Counted from the stretch's first letter, positions 13,640 to 23,084 are shown. The stretch: 64,000 nucleotides of DNA from Prostheceraeus crozeri (GCA_907163375.1 CAJQUW010000455.1:1-64000), one strand, 5' to 3'. The notes: generated by a model not told the origin, from the letters alone. A program made the numbers and translations.

Positions 13640-14517
13640 TTTCCTTGTTGATGTCTTCAGCCTGACTAAGTCTCCTCTTCATCTCATGATTTTCTTCTCT
13701 CATCCCTTGACAGTTCCTCTCTATCACACCAAGTCTGGTAACCTCTGCCTCTGATGATTCAACTCGGATACTACCTCCTCATAAGCCATCTCCTTCTCCT
13801 TCCATTCCCGCACTCTCTTTCATTAATGTTTCCCTCTCTCTTCTGCAGCTGTAATACTTCCTCCTGTAAGACTTTCACCGTTCCCACTTTAATTTTTAGT
13901 TTGGCTATGTCCTGCACCATCTCTTTATTTTGTCTATTCATGGCCTCATAGCGATCTTTGAGCAGCATGTAATGGGCTTGCTGTGATGGTTTCGCCTTCA
14001 ACTCATTTCTATCTAGAGCTCTTGTTTGCTCGCGTATACCGCCTTTCTTTGTGTAGAAGTGTTAAGTGGCTCCTCTACATGTTTAGATGCGCGCTCAGAT
14101 ACAAGTTCAGATTCCTGTTTACCACTCATGAAAACGGCTCTCACCTCATGTACTTCCCCTTCCTCCTCACTGCTGCTTGTATCGCTGAGGAAGTGATCGT
14201 TCCTTCATCATCCAAGTCGACAATGTGTCTTACAGCCACCCGCTCTTCCTCCCTTCGTCTATACAAGTCATCAAACCACTTTTTGAAGTGGCAGTTAGAA
14301 ATAGACGCAATAGGACACTGGTCATGTCTTTTCCTAAATTCGACAAAGTCAGAGTCTGCTTCCGCAGCATGATGGCACAGGTCTTTATTTCAAAGACCTT
14401 CTTATGCTCCCCAATGTGTTCCACCTGTTTCAAGTGCTTTTTGTATTCGGTCCCTCTGTATACTTTATCGCATGAACATCTTGTGACGCTGTAGCGCGAA
14501 GACTTTGATAAAACCAT
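13640..14517 (-). pseudogene. Decayed homologue of the element-2 Cys/coiled-coil gene
   Basis: The ATG at 14517 (minus) lies 7 nt after a strong 3' splice site (TTATCTTGCAG, ending at 14525), matching the arrangement at 53.8 kb. The N-terminal 90 codons contain C-x-C followed by a basic stretch with paired histidines. Near 14000-13771 a separate frame encodes a heptad-rich region starting SQQAHYMLLKDRYE, matching SQQMAHNLLVNKYE in the 53810 gene. Several frameshifts and stops separate the blocks. The Polinton landed about 210 bp upstream of this ATG, which may have disabled its promoter or 5' intron. The function is unknown; see the element-2 copy. Confidence 0.6.
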
Positions 14518-14723
14518 GTTCAAACTGCAAGATAAAAGTTAGTTATTTACTACAGTTCTCACAAGAAAGCACTGTTTATCAGAAACATGTTTGTAATAAA
14601 TGGCATAGGACAGACAATGATGGCCTAACCTTAAGACCCTAGTGTTAGAAAGCGATCAGTGATACCTGTAAGATCTGACTTTAAATCTCTATTTTAGAAC
14701 GTCTGATAGCAAACGTCAGACGA

Positions 14724-14729
14724 CTCACC
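14724..14729. other. Left target-site duplication (CTCACC)
   Basis: CTCACC directly precedes the first A of the left terminal repeat; the same six bases follow the right repeat at 34032-34037. It marks the insertion point inside element 1. Confidence 0.95.
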
Positions 14730-15515
14730 AGTAATGGGAAAAAGACCGGACCAGGACACCATAAAATCAAAAAAATTAGTACTTTTAAAAACGACATAAA
14801 TTCATGAATTTAGTCCCTTTTTCAGGTTTTTAAGACCTAAATTCATGAATTTGGTTCATTCAAAAAGTACCATTTTTTTCAAAAATGGTACTTTTAAAAA
14901 CGACATAAATTCATTGAATTTAGGTCTTAAAAACCTGACAAAGGGACTAAATTCATGAATTTATGTCGTTTTTAAAAGTACCCAATTTACTAATTTTTCA
15001 AAATCTCAAATTTGAGAATTACAATTTTCACCTCAAAATCATGACCGTTCTAGGACACTAAAAAATTATAAAAGTTTGAGGAATCTCAAAATTTGAGAAT
15101 TACACTCGGGCGACGCCCTAGAACCTTCGGTTTGATTTTCATTGCTTAAATCATGGACCGTTCTAGGACACTAAAAATTATAAAAGTTGAGTATCTCAAA
15201 ATTTGAGAATTACAATTTTCATTGCTTAAATCATGACCGTTCCAGGACACCGAAAATCATAAAAGTTGAGAATTTCAAATTCATGAGTTTAGACGTTTTT
15301 TCAGGTTTTTTAAAATATATCATGTGTCTAATAATATTTCTTTAAAAATGGAAGAAACGAAAGTGGAAGAAACAAAAGTGGAAGGAACTTCAGAAATGGA
15401 AGAAACCGCAAGAATATATCCTTCGTTTATCTCAATTAAAAATAAGTGAAATGGTTCTCAATTATTATTAAGATTAGAGCACTATGATAAATTAAGAAGA
15501 CGCAATTATTACTTA
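14730..15515. repeat. Left terminal inverted repeat of the Polinton
   Basis: It matches the reverse complement of 33290-34031 with small indels. It contains an internal foldback (about 14779-14981) and repeats of AATCTCAAATTTGAGAATTAC and GACCGTTCTAGGACAC. The inner end (15349-15515) carries a scrambled piece of the membrane-protein gene whose intact copy starts at 33505. Confidence 0.92.
15349..15515 (+). pseudogene. Broken 5' copy of the Polinton membrane-protein gene
   Basis: The plus strand reads an ATG followed by alternating METKVE-type and GTSEME-type peptides and then a fragment of the coiled region, matching the start of the minus-strand gene at 33505. It has a deletion after about 25 codons and stops. 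It arises because the terminal repeat covers the gene's 5' end. Confidence 0.75.
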
Positions 15516-15706
15516 GTCATTCTTCGTTTATTGAATGCTCAACATTATTTAAAGTACTAATTGTGTGAACTAGAAGATCATTGTAACTCATAAACTCAAA
15601 ATTATTCAATGAACCCGTACACTGCCTGATAATTGAAGAGAGAGACAGAGATTGAAGAGAGAGAAACATCTAGCAGCTTTCCCCTAAAATTATCATGCTA
15701 TATCTT

Positions 15707-15796
15707 GTCATTTCAATTTACCCATCGGTAAACTTTTGACATTTCAACTTACGCGTGCGTAAAGTTTTGACATTTCAATTTACCCCTACGTAAATT
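15707..15796. repeat. Three iteron-like repeats with TTTAC..GTAAA cores
   Basis: Three ~31-bp units (15707-15734, 15737-15765, 15768-15796) share TGACATTTCAA followed by a short inverted repeat of the form TTTAC-5 to 6 nt-GTAAA. The next 110 bp repeat CAAAATCTATTTT-type words. This lies in the otherwise gene-free 15.52-16.27 kb interval beside the left terminal repeat. Role unknown; a replication or transcription control site is possible. Confidence 0.6.
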
Positions 15797-16273
15797 ATTT
15801 TCAGAATCTGTTTTCAAAATCTATTTTCAAAATCCATTTGCAAAGTCTATTTTCAAATTCAGTTTTAGAAAATCGATTTGCAAAATTCATTTAGCGTTTG
15901 CCAAACACATACGGGTAGTAAATTACTATCCCATTGTGAAGACATGAATAGATTAAGCACATAAGAGTGCATTGACAATAAAAGCAAATGACAATAAAAT
16001 TCTTCTTCTAAATTTAGACGCATGGTCGGAGACTTGCGGGATAGTTGTTATGACAATTTTAAACAATCATTTTAACGATGAAACATATTTTACAAATGAA
16101 GTTCATGAAGAAAATGGAAATATATAAAACAATATAGATTAGAATAATTATAATATAATCATTTCAAAATCGAATAAGTAGTAAGGAAAGACATCATTAG
16201 AGAACAATTTTAAATCAATACCCCCCTCCCTTCTGACTTCTAGGGGTCGCTTAAGAAATTTTTTTATTATAAA

Positions 16274-16762
16274 ATGAGCAACATAAATGAGTTTTTGAAA
16301 TTATATGGAACACAAACGACAACGAATTTCGACCAAAAGAAAATCGCAAATCGATTAGGAATAAAGAATTTTCATGTACTAATGAGAAAACGAATTACAA
16401 TTCATAAAAATAGCATCAATAACTGTAAATTTCATAACAAATCTTCATACGTCAAATGAAAAAGGTGTACATTGGTCAGCGCAGGCGTTAAAAATCATCA
16501 GCAGAACTATTATTTTGATTCATACGGTTTGCCCCCTACAAATGAAGTAAAAGAATTACTTGGAACGGGAACATACAATACGTTTCAAATTCAAACACCA
16601 GGCACTACCTATTGTGGACAATTATGTTTATACGTTTTGTACAAATTACAAAAAGGAGTATCATTTCTAGATATTATGTTAGAATTGAATAATAAAATAA
16701 TAATAATAATGATAATTAAAAATCAGTTCGTTGTAATTCATTTTGATAAAAACGTCCTCTGA
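16274..16762 (+). pseudogene. Adenain-like cysteine protease, frameshifted
   Basis: Family: adenovirus-type maturation protease (peptidase C5), which cleaves capsid precursor proteins in assembling particles. The first frame (16274-16459) has the N-terminal helix region. The catalytic His motif GVHW is readable at 16464-16475 only in a different frame. From about 16490 a third frame has YYFDSYGLPP (Asp/substrate region) and CGQLCLYVLYKL, holding the nucleophile Cys. The element therefore has at least two frameshifts within 40 bp and no functional product unless these are assembly errors. Its 3' end overlaps the convergent integrase end (stop at 16716). Confidence 0.85.
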
Positions 16763-17631
16763 TATCTTCATCATCTAAATCTTTAATTTCAGAAGTAATC
16801 GGATAACTTTGATTTATTTTAGAAATTTCAAATATCTCTTTCGTCCAATAGCCAACAAAGCCTTTTTCAATTAATTCTTATATTTAAATATTCTAACTCT
16901 ATCTCCAATTTTAAATTTCGGCTTAAGTTTCTGCAAATTCGGATTACTCTCATTCAAATTATTATTCTCGAATATTTTCTTTCGTACTAGATCAGGGTCG
17001 TCAGAAGCATTCTTTGGAGTTTCTTCAATACCAGAATGAACTTTATTATTGTACTTTCTACAATTTCTGGTAATATCTTCAACCATTTCTGATTTCTTTG
17101 CTCAGTAAATTTCTTGAATAATTTATTTTTTAACGTCCGATTAAATCTTTCTATCACTACGGCCTTCCCAGCGTTTTCAGTTGAATAAACAATTTCAAAT
17201 AGTGGCTGAACGTTTCTGTTATAAAATTCCGACCCTTTATCAACAAACAATTTTTTTGGCTTTCTATTACTTTCTTTAAAGATTTCTTCACACGCATATT
17301 TAACTGATAGACCACTTTTATTTTTTAAAGGCTTTACCCAAGCGTATCGTGTATATAAATCTATAACGGTCAATGCGTATTTATAATCTTTTTCATTCGG
17401 CATATGAATAAGATCAGCACTCCAAATATCATCTTTATTAAATACTTTTACTTTCAATAAATATTTAGGTCTTCTATATTCCTTGTGGATTTCAGACGCG
17501 TAGGTTCGAGCGTTGCTCTCAGAGTTATTAGTTCGAGCGTTGCTCTCAGACATCTTTGCTGTCGTTTCATTTAAACCCTGACCGAATAATATTTTAGCTT
17601 GTAAAGCTTTCTTAACAAACATTTCTTTCAA
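16716..17631 (-). pseudogene. Retroviral-type (rve) DDE integrase, two frameshifts
   Basis: This enzyme inserts the linear genome into host DNA and causes the 6-bp duplication. The main frame (17631-16987) carries the RNase H-fold catalytic triad: D in IWSADLIHM, D in LFVDKGSEF, and E in AVVIERFNRTLK. A shift near 17045 moves to a second frame (to 16871) with YNNKVHSGIEETP and FKIGDRVRIF, the SH3-like C-terminal domain. A second shift near 16872 continues to the stop at 16716. The start could be the ATG at 17631, overlapping the PLA2-like stop at 17612, or an internal Met at 17553. A 10-residue peptide, SESNART/SESNARTYA, is duplicated at 17500-17550. Confidence 0.9.
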
Positions 17632-18069
17632 TTTTTTCTCTAAATGTAGGATTTTGAATACTATCTAATTCTTGAATCATTTTCTTATCAGCTGCATGTC
17701 GAGAACTTAGATCATGATTTCGATAAGCTAAATCATGCCTGTAAGCTGCGGCATCTACTCTATTTATTGGTTCTTCACCTGGTTTCGGATTATTATTCTC
17801 ATCTAGTCTTATATCTAATCGAGTTCCTGGACCGGTATATGAATGACCAGGAAGATTTTTTTCTTTCGAATATTTACTCCAAATAAATCCAGGAAAGTTT
17901 TCTAATGTTTTTTGTATGTCGCCACCGTAGGTAGTAGCAAACTTTGTTTGTCGTCGTTACCTTCATAAATTTTACAATTTGAGTTTTTATTTTTGTTTAA
18001 TAGATAATTCAATAAATCTAAATTAGAAATTTTTAATTTAATTAAATTTTCGGAATTTTTAGTATTCAT
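17612..18069 (-). pseudogene. Parvovirus-VP1-type phospholipase A2-like gene, one frameshift
   Basis: The ATG at 18069 opens about 45 codons; a shift near 17940 leads into a frame running to the stop at 17612. That frame contains YTGPGTRLD, the calcium-loop signature, and DAAAYRHDLAYRNHD with the HD..Y catalytic motif of viral/bacterial-type PLA2. In parvoviruses this domain on VP1 breaches the endosomal membrane, and related domains occur in adintovirus minor virion proteins. Placement directly after the pX-like gene (its stop at 18110) fits a virion-protein operon. Apart from the single shift the domain looks complete. Confidence 0.8.
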
Positions 18070-18109
18070 TTTAAAAGATAAAAAAATTAAGAAGATAAAA
18101 ATAAATGTT

Positions 18110-18594
18110 TTACCTTATCATACTAGGACTTAGATATATTCCAGAACCATCTTTAGTTTCTTTAATTTCAATTAAATCATCATTTTGTGGAGAATATTTT
18201 TAAGAACTCGTTTTCCTTCATCAACTAATTTTAATTTACTAATAAAATTATCTACTACTCCTTCACCCCTAGCAACTTTCTCTAACTCTCTGTTATGACG
18301 TTTTTGTTCTTCTAATGCTGCCTTCTCTGATTTATTTTTATTTACTGCTTGGACAATACCAGCTGTCCCACCTGCAACACTTCCTGCTGCAGCTATGCCT
18401 CCTATTATTAGTGGAATTAATGGGAGAATCCCGCCATTCTTTTCTTCTTGTAATTGAATATTCTCTATCATTGGTTTACTTATGTAATACTTTTTTTTAT
18501 TAATCGTAATAGTTTTAGGGGTATTTTTGTCAACAATATTACGTAATTTCAATTCAACAGTTTTATTATTAATATTACTTTTCGCTTCCGACAT
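18110..18594 (-). pseudogene. Small membrane-active capsid protein (pX-like), C-terminal frameshift
   Basis: The 140-codon frame has a basic N terminus, a hydrophobic Gly/Ala-rich segment (GGILPLIPLIIGGIAAAG, residues about 54-75) and a charged helical C-terminal half, as in adenovirus/adintovirus core-associated peptides. It stops at 18172. An overlapping frame carries on for about 25 codons to 18110 and ends with DGSGIYLSP, a type of tail I would expect on the intact protein, so a frameshift near 18190 is likely. The assignment rests on composition and position next to capsid genes, not on a catalytic motif. Confidence 0.6.
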
Positions 18595-18740
18595 TTTTAA
18601 TTAAAAAATTTTAAGTTACGAAAAATTTTTAAGATATCAAAATTTTAATCTATTCTAGTTACGAAAAATTTTTAAGTTAAGAATTTTTTAATCTATTCTA
18701 GTTATGAAAAAAAAATAATTAATCGACTAAGTCTTGGGCT

Positions 18741-20075
18741 TTAACCTATCCTAACCATCTTTCCATTAAGAATTTCAATAGAATATTTTGCATCTTCTAG
18801 CAATAAACCATAAGCCATCAATGAAGTTGTGGAATCTTTCTTTTCAATATTAATTTTTACATCACAACCATTTTTAATAATATCTTCAGATTGTGCACTT
18901 AAATCGAAACAGAAAACAGGATATAAATGTCTCCAATCTCCAGGAGTTAATTGTGGTTCAACTCCAAATTCTATACAAAGATTTCGATAAGAATCATATC
19001 CTTCCATAAATTGATTATTGGTATCATCGAATCTTAATGGATCAATTGGATATCGAGTTTGATTTAATGAAACTTGTAAACTTCGAATTGTATTAATATG
19101 AAAAATATTATTGTTCTTATCAAAACTTGGAGAATTATTTCTTTGAAATGTTAGTAATAAATATCTTGGAGTATTCGCAGTTCTAGTAAAATGCCAGTTA
19201 AATCTTTGTTCGGAAAAAGTTACTGAACTAGCAGTACGCTTTAGAAAATTTACTGGAATTGGTTTGTTAGTATTTAATCTTTTTGCAATAGCTGTTTCAA
19301 TCTCTAAACTAGGAGTAATATGCTTAATCCACCATTCAAGTCTATCAATTTTTAAATATGCTTTTTTTCCAGGTTTACCAAAAAAGATTAATTCATTATT
19401 TGCTGTACGATGAATTATTAATTTAAATTTTAACTGATATGATATTTTATCATAATCTAAATATCAAAATAATGGAGACAATGACCAATTTACTGTTTGC
19501 TTACTTTTCTTGTTAAATTCACGTCTTTCTTTATATGCATAATTATTTGTTTTATTTAAATGTTTTGCAATATTTTCTACATCTTTCGCAATTCCTGCGG
19601 CATCTGTTCCAGCGTGAGTTAAATCATCAATAATTATACCATCATTAGTATCAGGAAACCAACCTTCGATTTCATGCTTTTTATTATTTTCACCAATTGT
19701 TACAAATCTAAGCATTGTATCAAATACACCTGGAGAATCACTTATTGTTTCTATATTTTGAGTTGCAACATCTAAACGCATTTGTGTAAATAATCTTGGA
19801 AAAAAATTATTCTCTAATGCAATATTATCGGTATCTGGTAATGGTGTTGTAAAATTAGCATCACTATATAAAGAATATTCACAGTGTAAAAATGAATCAG
19901 GTAGATATAAATAACTCTGCTGATTATCAACTTCAAAAATTAAATCTCCTCCATTATTTACTCTACTGGAAGATCCGGGATTCATAGCAATTCTTATATA
20001 GTCATTCTTTTTTTGATTGTAACTGACGAACGGAGGATCGTCTAATCTAAATTTATTTTCGATAAGCGAAGACAT
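18741..20075 (-). pseudogene. Major capsid protein (hexon-like, double jelly roll), one in-frame stop
   Basis: A single reading frame of 445 codons runs from the ATG at 20075 to the stop at 18741, broken only by one TGA at 19464-19466 (codon 204). Length, position and features match Polinton/adintovirus hexon-like capsid proteins: N-terminal NKFRLDDPPFVSY, a strand-rich body, WWIKHITPSLE in the middle and a C-terminal FCFDLSAQSED...GCDVKI region. The protein would form the pseudo-hexameric shell. Because the rest of the frame is clean, inactivation looks recent, or the base is wrong. No alternative start follows the stop closely; the next in-frame Met is at 19007. Confidence 0.88.
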
Positions 20076-20146
20076 TTTTATAAAAAATAATTTGACTTTT
20101 TGTTTTTCTCACAGACAGAAAAAAAAATTTTTACTAAAATATAATT

Positions 20147-20638
20147 TTAGAATTTTGCTAGACCAGCTCCGCTGCTCACGCCATTACCTCTTATTTCTTC
20201 AATTGTTTTTTCATTATGTTTACTATCACCCTCCACAGCTATGTTAGCAATTTTGTTCTTTGTTTCATCTGAAAGTTTTTTTAAATTTTTTAGTTCTTCA
20301 GAATCATTCCTAAGTTTACGAATAACTTCTACTTGTTTTAATTCGTTTTGTGATTTAACAGCATTTGATATTGCACTAGCTGTACTACCTATAGCAGCTG
20401 CTCCTTTTGCAGCAGATGTAATCAAATCTTTATTATTTTTAATTAAGTTAACGATACTTCCAATACCAGAAAAAATACCATCTCCTTCCGTGTGAACGGC
20501 ACCTGCGGTGCCTAGGAACTTTTCTGTTCCGACTGTTTCTCTATTATCATAATGGTAAACCGGATTCATACGTGGTTCATGAGCAATTTTTTGATTTGAA
20601 GCAAATTGTTTAAGATTGTGTTCATAAATTATAGGCAT
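20147..20638 (-). CDS. pVI-like minor capsid/membrane-active protein
   Basis: 163 residues, intact, 71 bp upstream of the capsid gene on the same strand. The centre (residues about 52-95, GDGIFSGIGSIVNLIKNN then an Ala/Gly-rich helix) is amphipathic, as in adenovirus protein VI, which lyses endosomal membrane and links hexons to the core. Near the C terminus IRGNGVSSGAG resembles adenain cleavage contexts, which is inference. A palindromic GC-rich patch (GGCACC-TGC-GGTGCC) falls in frame near 20498. The identification is by position and composition. Confidence 0.65.
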   Translation of the reverse strand: MPIIYEHNLKQFASNQKIAHEPRMNPVYHYDNRETVGTEKFLGTAGAVHTEGDGIFSGIGSIVNLIKNNKDLITSAAKGAAAIGSTASAISNAVKSQNELKQVEVIRKLRNDSEELKNLKKLSDETKNKIANIAVEGDSKHNEKTIEEIRGNGVSSGAGLAKF

Positions 20639-20725
20639 TTTTTAGTAATAAATTTGACTTTTGGGAGAAATATAAATACGGGCGAAGCCCTGGAAGACAT
20701 CTCCGATGTCCATTATAAAAAATGT

Positions 20726-20899
20726 TTATTTTTTGTTCTTAACTTTTACAGATTGGGTTTTTGGTTTAACTTTATCAGGAACCAAACCTGCATCAATCAT
20801 TCGTTTTATTCTATGATTTTCTTTCATAATATTTCTTTGTTTTATTAACTCTTCTAATTGTTTTATTCTTTTAAAATTATCAGCTCTAATTTTATCCAT
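20726..20899 (-). CDS. 57-residue basic protein sharing its N terminus with the 29910 gene
   Basis: ATG at 20899, stop at 20726. The first ~30 residues (MDKIRADNFKRIKQLEELIK and on) are nearly identical to the N terminus of the 272-residue protein encoded at 29910 on the other strand. After that it diverges to a short Lys/Pro-rich tail. It lies between the fibre-like gene and the pVI-like gene, with its own AT-rich upstream region. It is either a paralogue or a captured N-terminal module. Function unknown; a helical, charged adaptor peptide seems likely. Confidence 0.7.
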   Translation of the reverse strand: MDKIRADNFKRIKQLEELIKQRNIMKENHRIKRMIDAGLVPDKVKPKTQSVKVKNKK

Positions 20900-21051
20900 T
20901 TTTAAAATTATATACTTTTATATTTTTAAATTTTTTTTAAAAATTATATTTATACTTTTATATTTTTAAAATTATATTTATATTTTTTAAATTATATTTA
21001 TATTTTTTATGATTTTTATTTTTTGTAGGTAAAAAATATTTAAGTTAATAT

Positions 21052-21951
21052 TTACAATACTCGTTTAAATTTACGTTTATGAATATCTAACAACTTCGAG
21101 ATAACTTTATTAATTGCTTGTTGCACTTTATCTATTGCATCAAGAAGCGTGTGATGTACTTTAATTTCTTTTTCAGTCATTTCTAATTTTTTCTCACTTT
21201 TCTTTAATTCTGTTTTTAAAGCATTTAATTGAACTTTAAGACCATCTACTTTTCTTTTAACGGAATCTAACTGTTCTTTATTTTCTTTAGAGTTTTTTTG
21301 TAAATTTTTCTTTAATTCATTTTCTAAATTGATTTTCAGAGTTTTCATTTTATCAACTTTTTCATTAAGTGATTTTACTTCAATTTTTAATTGATTTATT
21401 TTTTTAATTTGTTGAGCAATTTTAGAACTCAATTCATCAACACTTTTTTGGAATGTAGTTTGTAACTGCTTTAAATTTTTTTTAATTCTTTCAGGTAGTT
21501 TTTCTATTTCATCTTCTAATTGTTCTTTTAACATTTTTATCTGATGTTTATTTTTAATTACAGCAGATTTTAAATTTATAGAAAGTAATATTAAAATTTT
21601 TGATTGTTCAGAAATCTTTTTAAAAAGTTTTGCTATATCTGCTTCTAGCTCTCTATCCTTTTTATCAAGTTTTAATAATTTTTCGCTTAATGATTTGTCA
21701 TTAAGTTTAAGCAACTTTAATTCGTTCATCAGCGGAACCATAACATCGTTTATATATTTTTCTTTTAAGTCATTGATTTGTGTATCAACATATTGTTTAT
21801 TTGTTAACTCTGTATTTTGTTGTGGAAGAATAGAAAGATGTAATGGTCCAGATAAAACGTCTCCAGTTTTCATGATATAATTTTCTAGTTCTATTTCTGA
21901 TTCACGATTATTCGGGATATATGCACCTCCACCAACATTTGGTAACATCAT
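21052..21951 (-). CDS. Fibre-like coiled-coil protein
   Basis: The frame is open from 21996, but the Met pair at 21951/21948 (followed by LPNVGGGAYIPNN) is the more natural start, giving about 299 residues. Residues ~25-55 contain GDVLSGPLHL and NKQYVD, the same pattern seen at the base of phage tail fibres. A very long Lys/Glu/Leu heptad coiled coil follows to the C terminus. This suggests a trimeric fibre anchored at the particle vertex (inference), possibly partnering the penton-like protein at 30808. The C-terminal knob expected for receptor binding is not obvious. The promoter is divergent from the zinc-finger gene at 22037. Confidence 0.75.
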   Translation of the reverse strand: MMLPNVGGGAYIPNNRESEIELENYIMKTGDVLSGPLHLSILPQQNTELTNKQYVDTQINDLKEKYINDVMVPLMNELKLLKLNDKSLSEKLLKLDKKDRELEADIAKLFKKISEQSKILILLSINLKSAVIKNKHQIKMLKEQLEDEIEKLPERIKKNLKQLQTTFQKSVDELSSKIAQQIKKINQLKIEVKSLNEKVDKMKTLKINLENELKKNLQKNSKENKEQLDSVKRKVDGLKVQLNALKTELKKSEKKLEMTEKEIKVHHTLLDAIDKVQQAINKVISKLLDIHKRKFKRVL

Positions 21952-22036
21952 TTTTAAACAATAAAAATAAAATTTTTTCTGATTATAAAAATACATAAAT
22001 TATAAAAATAAAATTTTTCCTAATAAAAATAAAAAA

Positions 22037-22903
22037 ATGGAAATGACTCAAATTTGTCAAGTTTGCAATATGCGTTTTTTAAATCAAACACTATTATATT
22101 CTCATATGAAAAACACACCATGTGGTATGCATATGAATCAATTACAACCTAATAATAGTATTCAACCTAATAATAGTATTCAGAATAATATTCAACCTAA
22201 TAATAGTATTCAGTATAATAATATTCAATCAGAGCAACCATTACAAAGATTAAAGCATTTATTTATTTCAGATAAAGAACAAAATCTTTATACTGCTAGA
22301 ATAAATACACCTAGGCAAAATACACCTAGGCAAAATAATAATAATTATTTAGCACAAAATAATAATGTAGCACAAAATAATCCTTTTGTTCAAAATAATA
22401 ATGTAGCTCAAAAATATTATGTTGATAAAAATAATAATGTAGCTCAAAATAATTATATTGATAAAAATCAATTTGTTGAAAGTAATAACAAAAAAATATG
22501 TTCCGGATGTAATAAAAATATAACATCAAAAAATTTTGCACGTCATTTAAAATTATGCGAACAACCAGAAGAGGTTAAAAAAAATAAAAAAGATAAATTA
22601 AAAGATCAGTTATGTCGTAATTGTAATAAATATTTTACAATTCAAGGAATTACTAATCATTATAATTCTTGTATAAGTTCTACAAGACAATGTACAAGTT
22701 GTCAAATTACTAAACCTAAGACAGAGTTTTATGATAGTAAATATCAGTGTAAGGATTGTTTAAAAGAAAAAGTTAAATGTAGAGGTTGTCAAAAAATTAT
22801 ATTAAAGAAAAATTTTCAGCGACATGTAACACTATGTCCAAAACTTAATCAACATAATAATCAACATAATAATAATTTATATCAAAATAATAATTTATAT
22901 TAG
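22037..22903 (+). CDS. Multi-zinc-finger protein with Asn/Gln repeats
   Basis: 288 residues. An N-terminal C2H2-like finger (CQVCNMRF...H...) is followed by repeats QPNNSIQ and a longer AQNNNVAQNN-type low-complexity linker (residues ~35-150). Then come at least three further Cys/His modules, including CSGCNKNI...FARHLKLC, CRNCNKYF...NHYNSC and CRGCQKII...FQRHVTLC. Alternate C2HC fingers suggest nucleic-acid binding, perhaps transcription control or packaging. It starts 41 bp from the divergent fibre frame and is the first plus-strand gene. The four 20-bp palindromic repeats lie just past its stop. Confidence 0.75.
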   Translation: MEMTQICQVCNMRFLNQTLLYSHMKNTPCGMHMNQLQPNNSIQPNNSIQNNIQPNNSIQYNNIQSEQPLQRLKHLFISDKEQNLYTARINTPRQNTPRQNNNNYLAQNNNVAQNNPFVQNNNVAQKYYVDKNNNVAQNNYIDKNQFVESNNKKICSGCNKNITSKNFARHLKLCEQPEEVKKNKKDKLKDQLCRNCNKYFTIQGITNHYNSCISSTRQCTSCQITKPKTEFYDSKYQCKDCLKEKVKCRGCQKIILKKNFQRHVTLCPKLNQHNNQHNNNLYQNNNLY

Positions 22904-22936
22904 TATTTCTATTAAAATAGACTTATATATTTAAAT

Positions 22937-23011
22937 AGTTGTATTTCAACTAAAATAGTTGTATTTCAACTAAAATAGTTGTATTTCAACTAAAATAGTT
23001 GTATTTCAACT
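22937..23011. repeat. Four 20-bp palindromic direct repeats
   Basis: AGTTGTATTTCAACT (5-bp inverted repeat with a 5-nt spacer) occurs at 22937, 22957, 22977 and 22997, each separated by AAAAT. The exact 20-bp period and dyad symmetry suggest a cooperative protein-binding site between the zinc-finger gene and the membrane ATPase gene. Confidence 0.85.
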
Positions 23012-23084
23012 AAAATAATCTTATATATATTAAAATATTATTTTTTTATAAAGAATAAAATATTATTTTATTAAAATATTCTTA

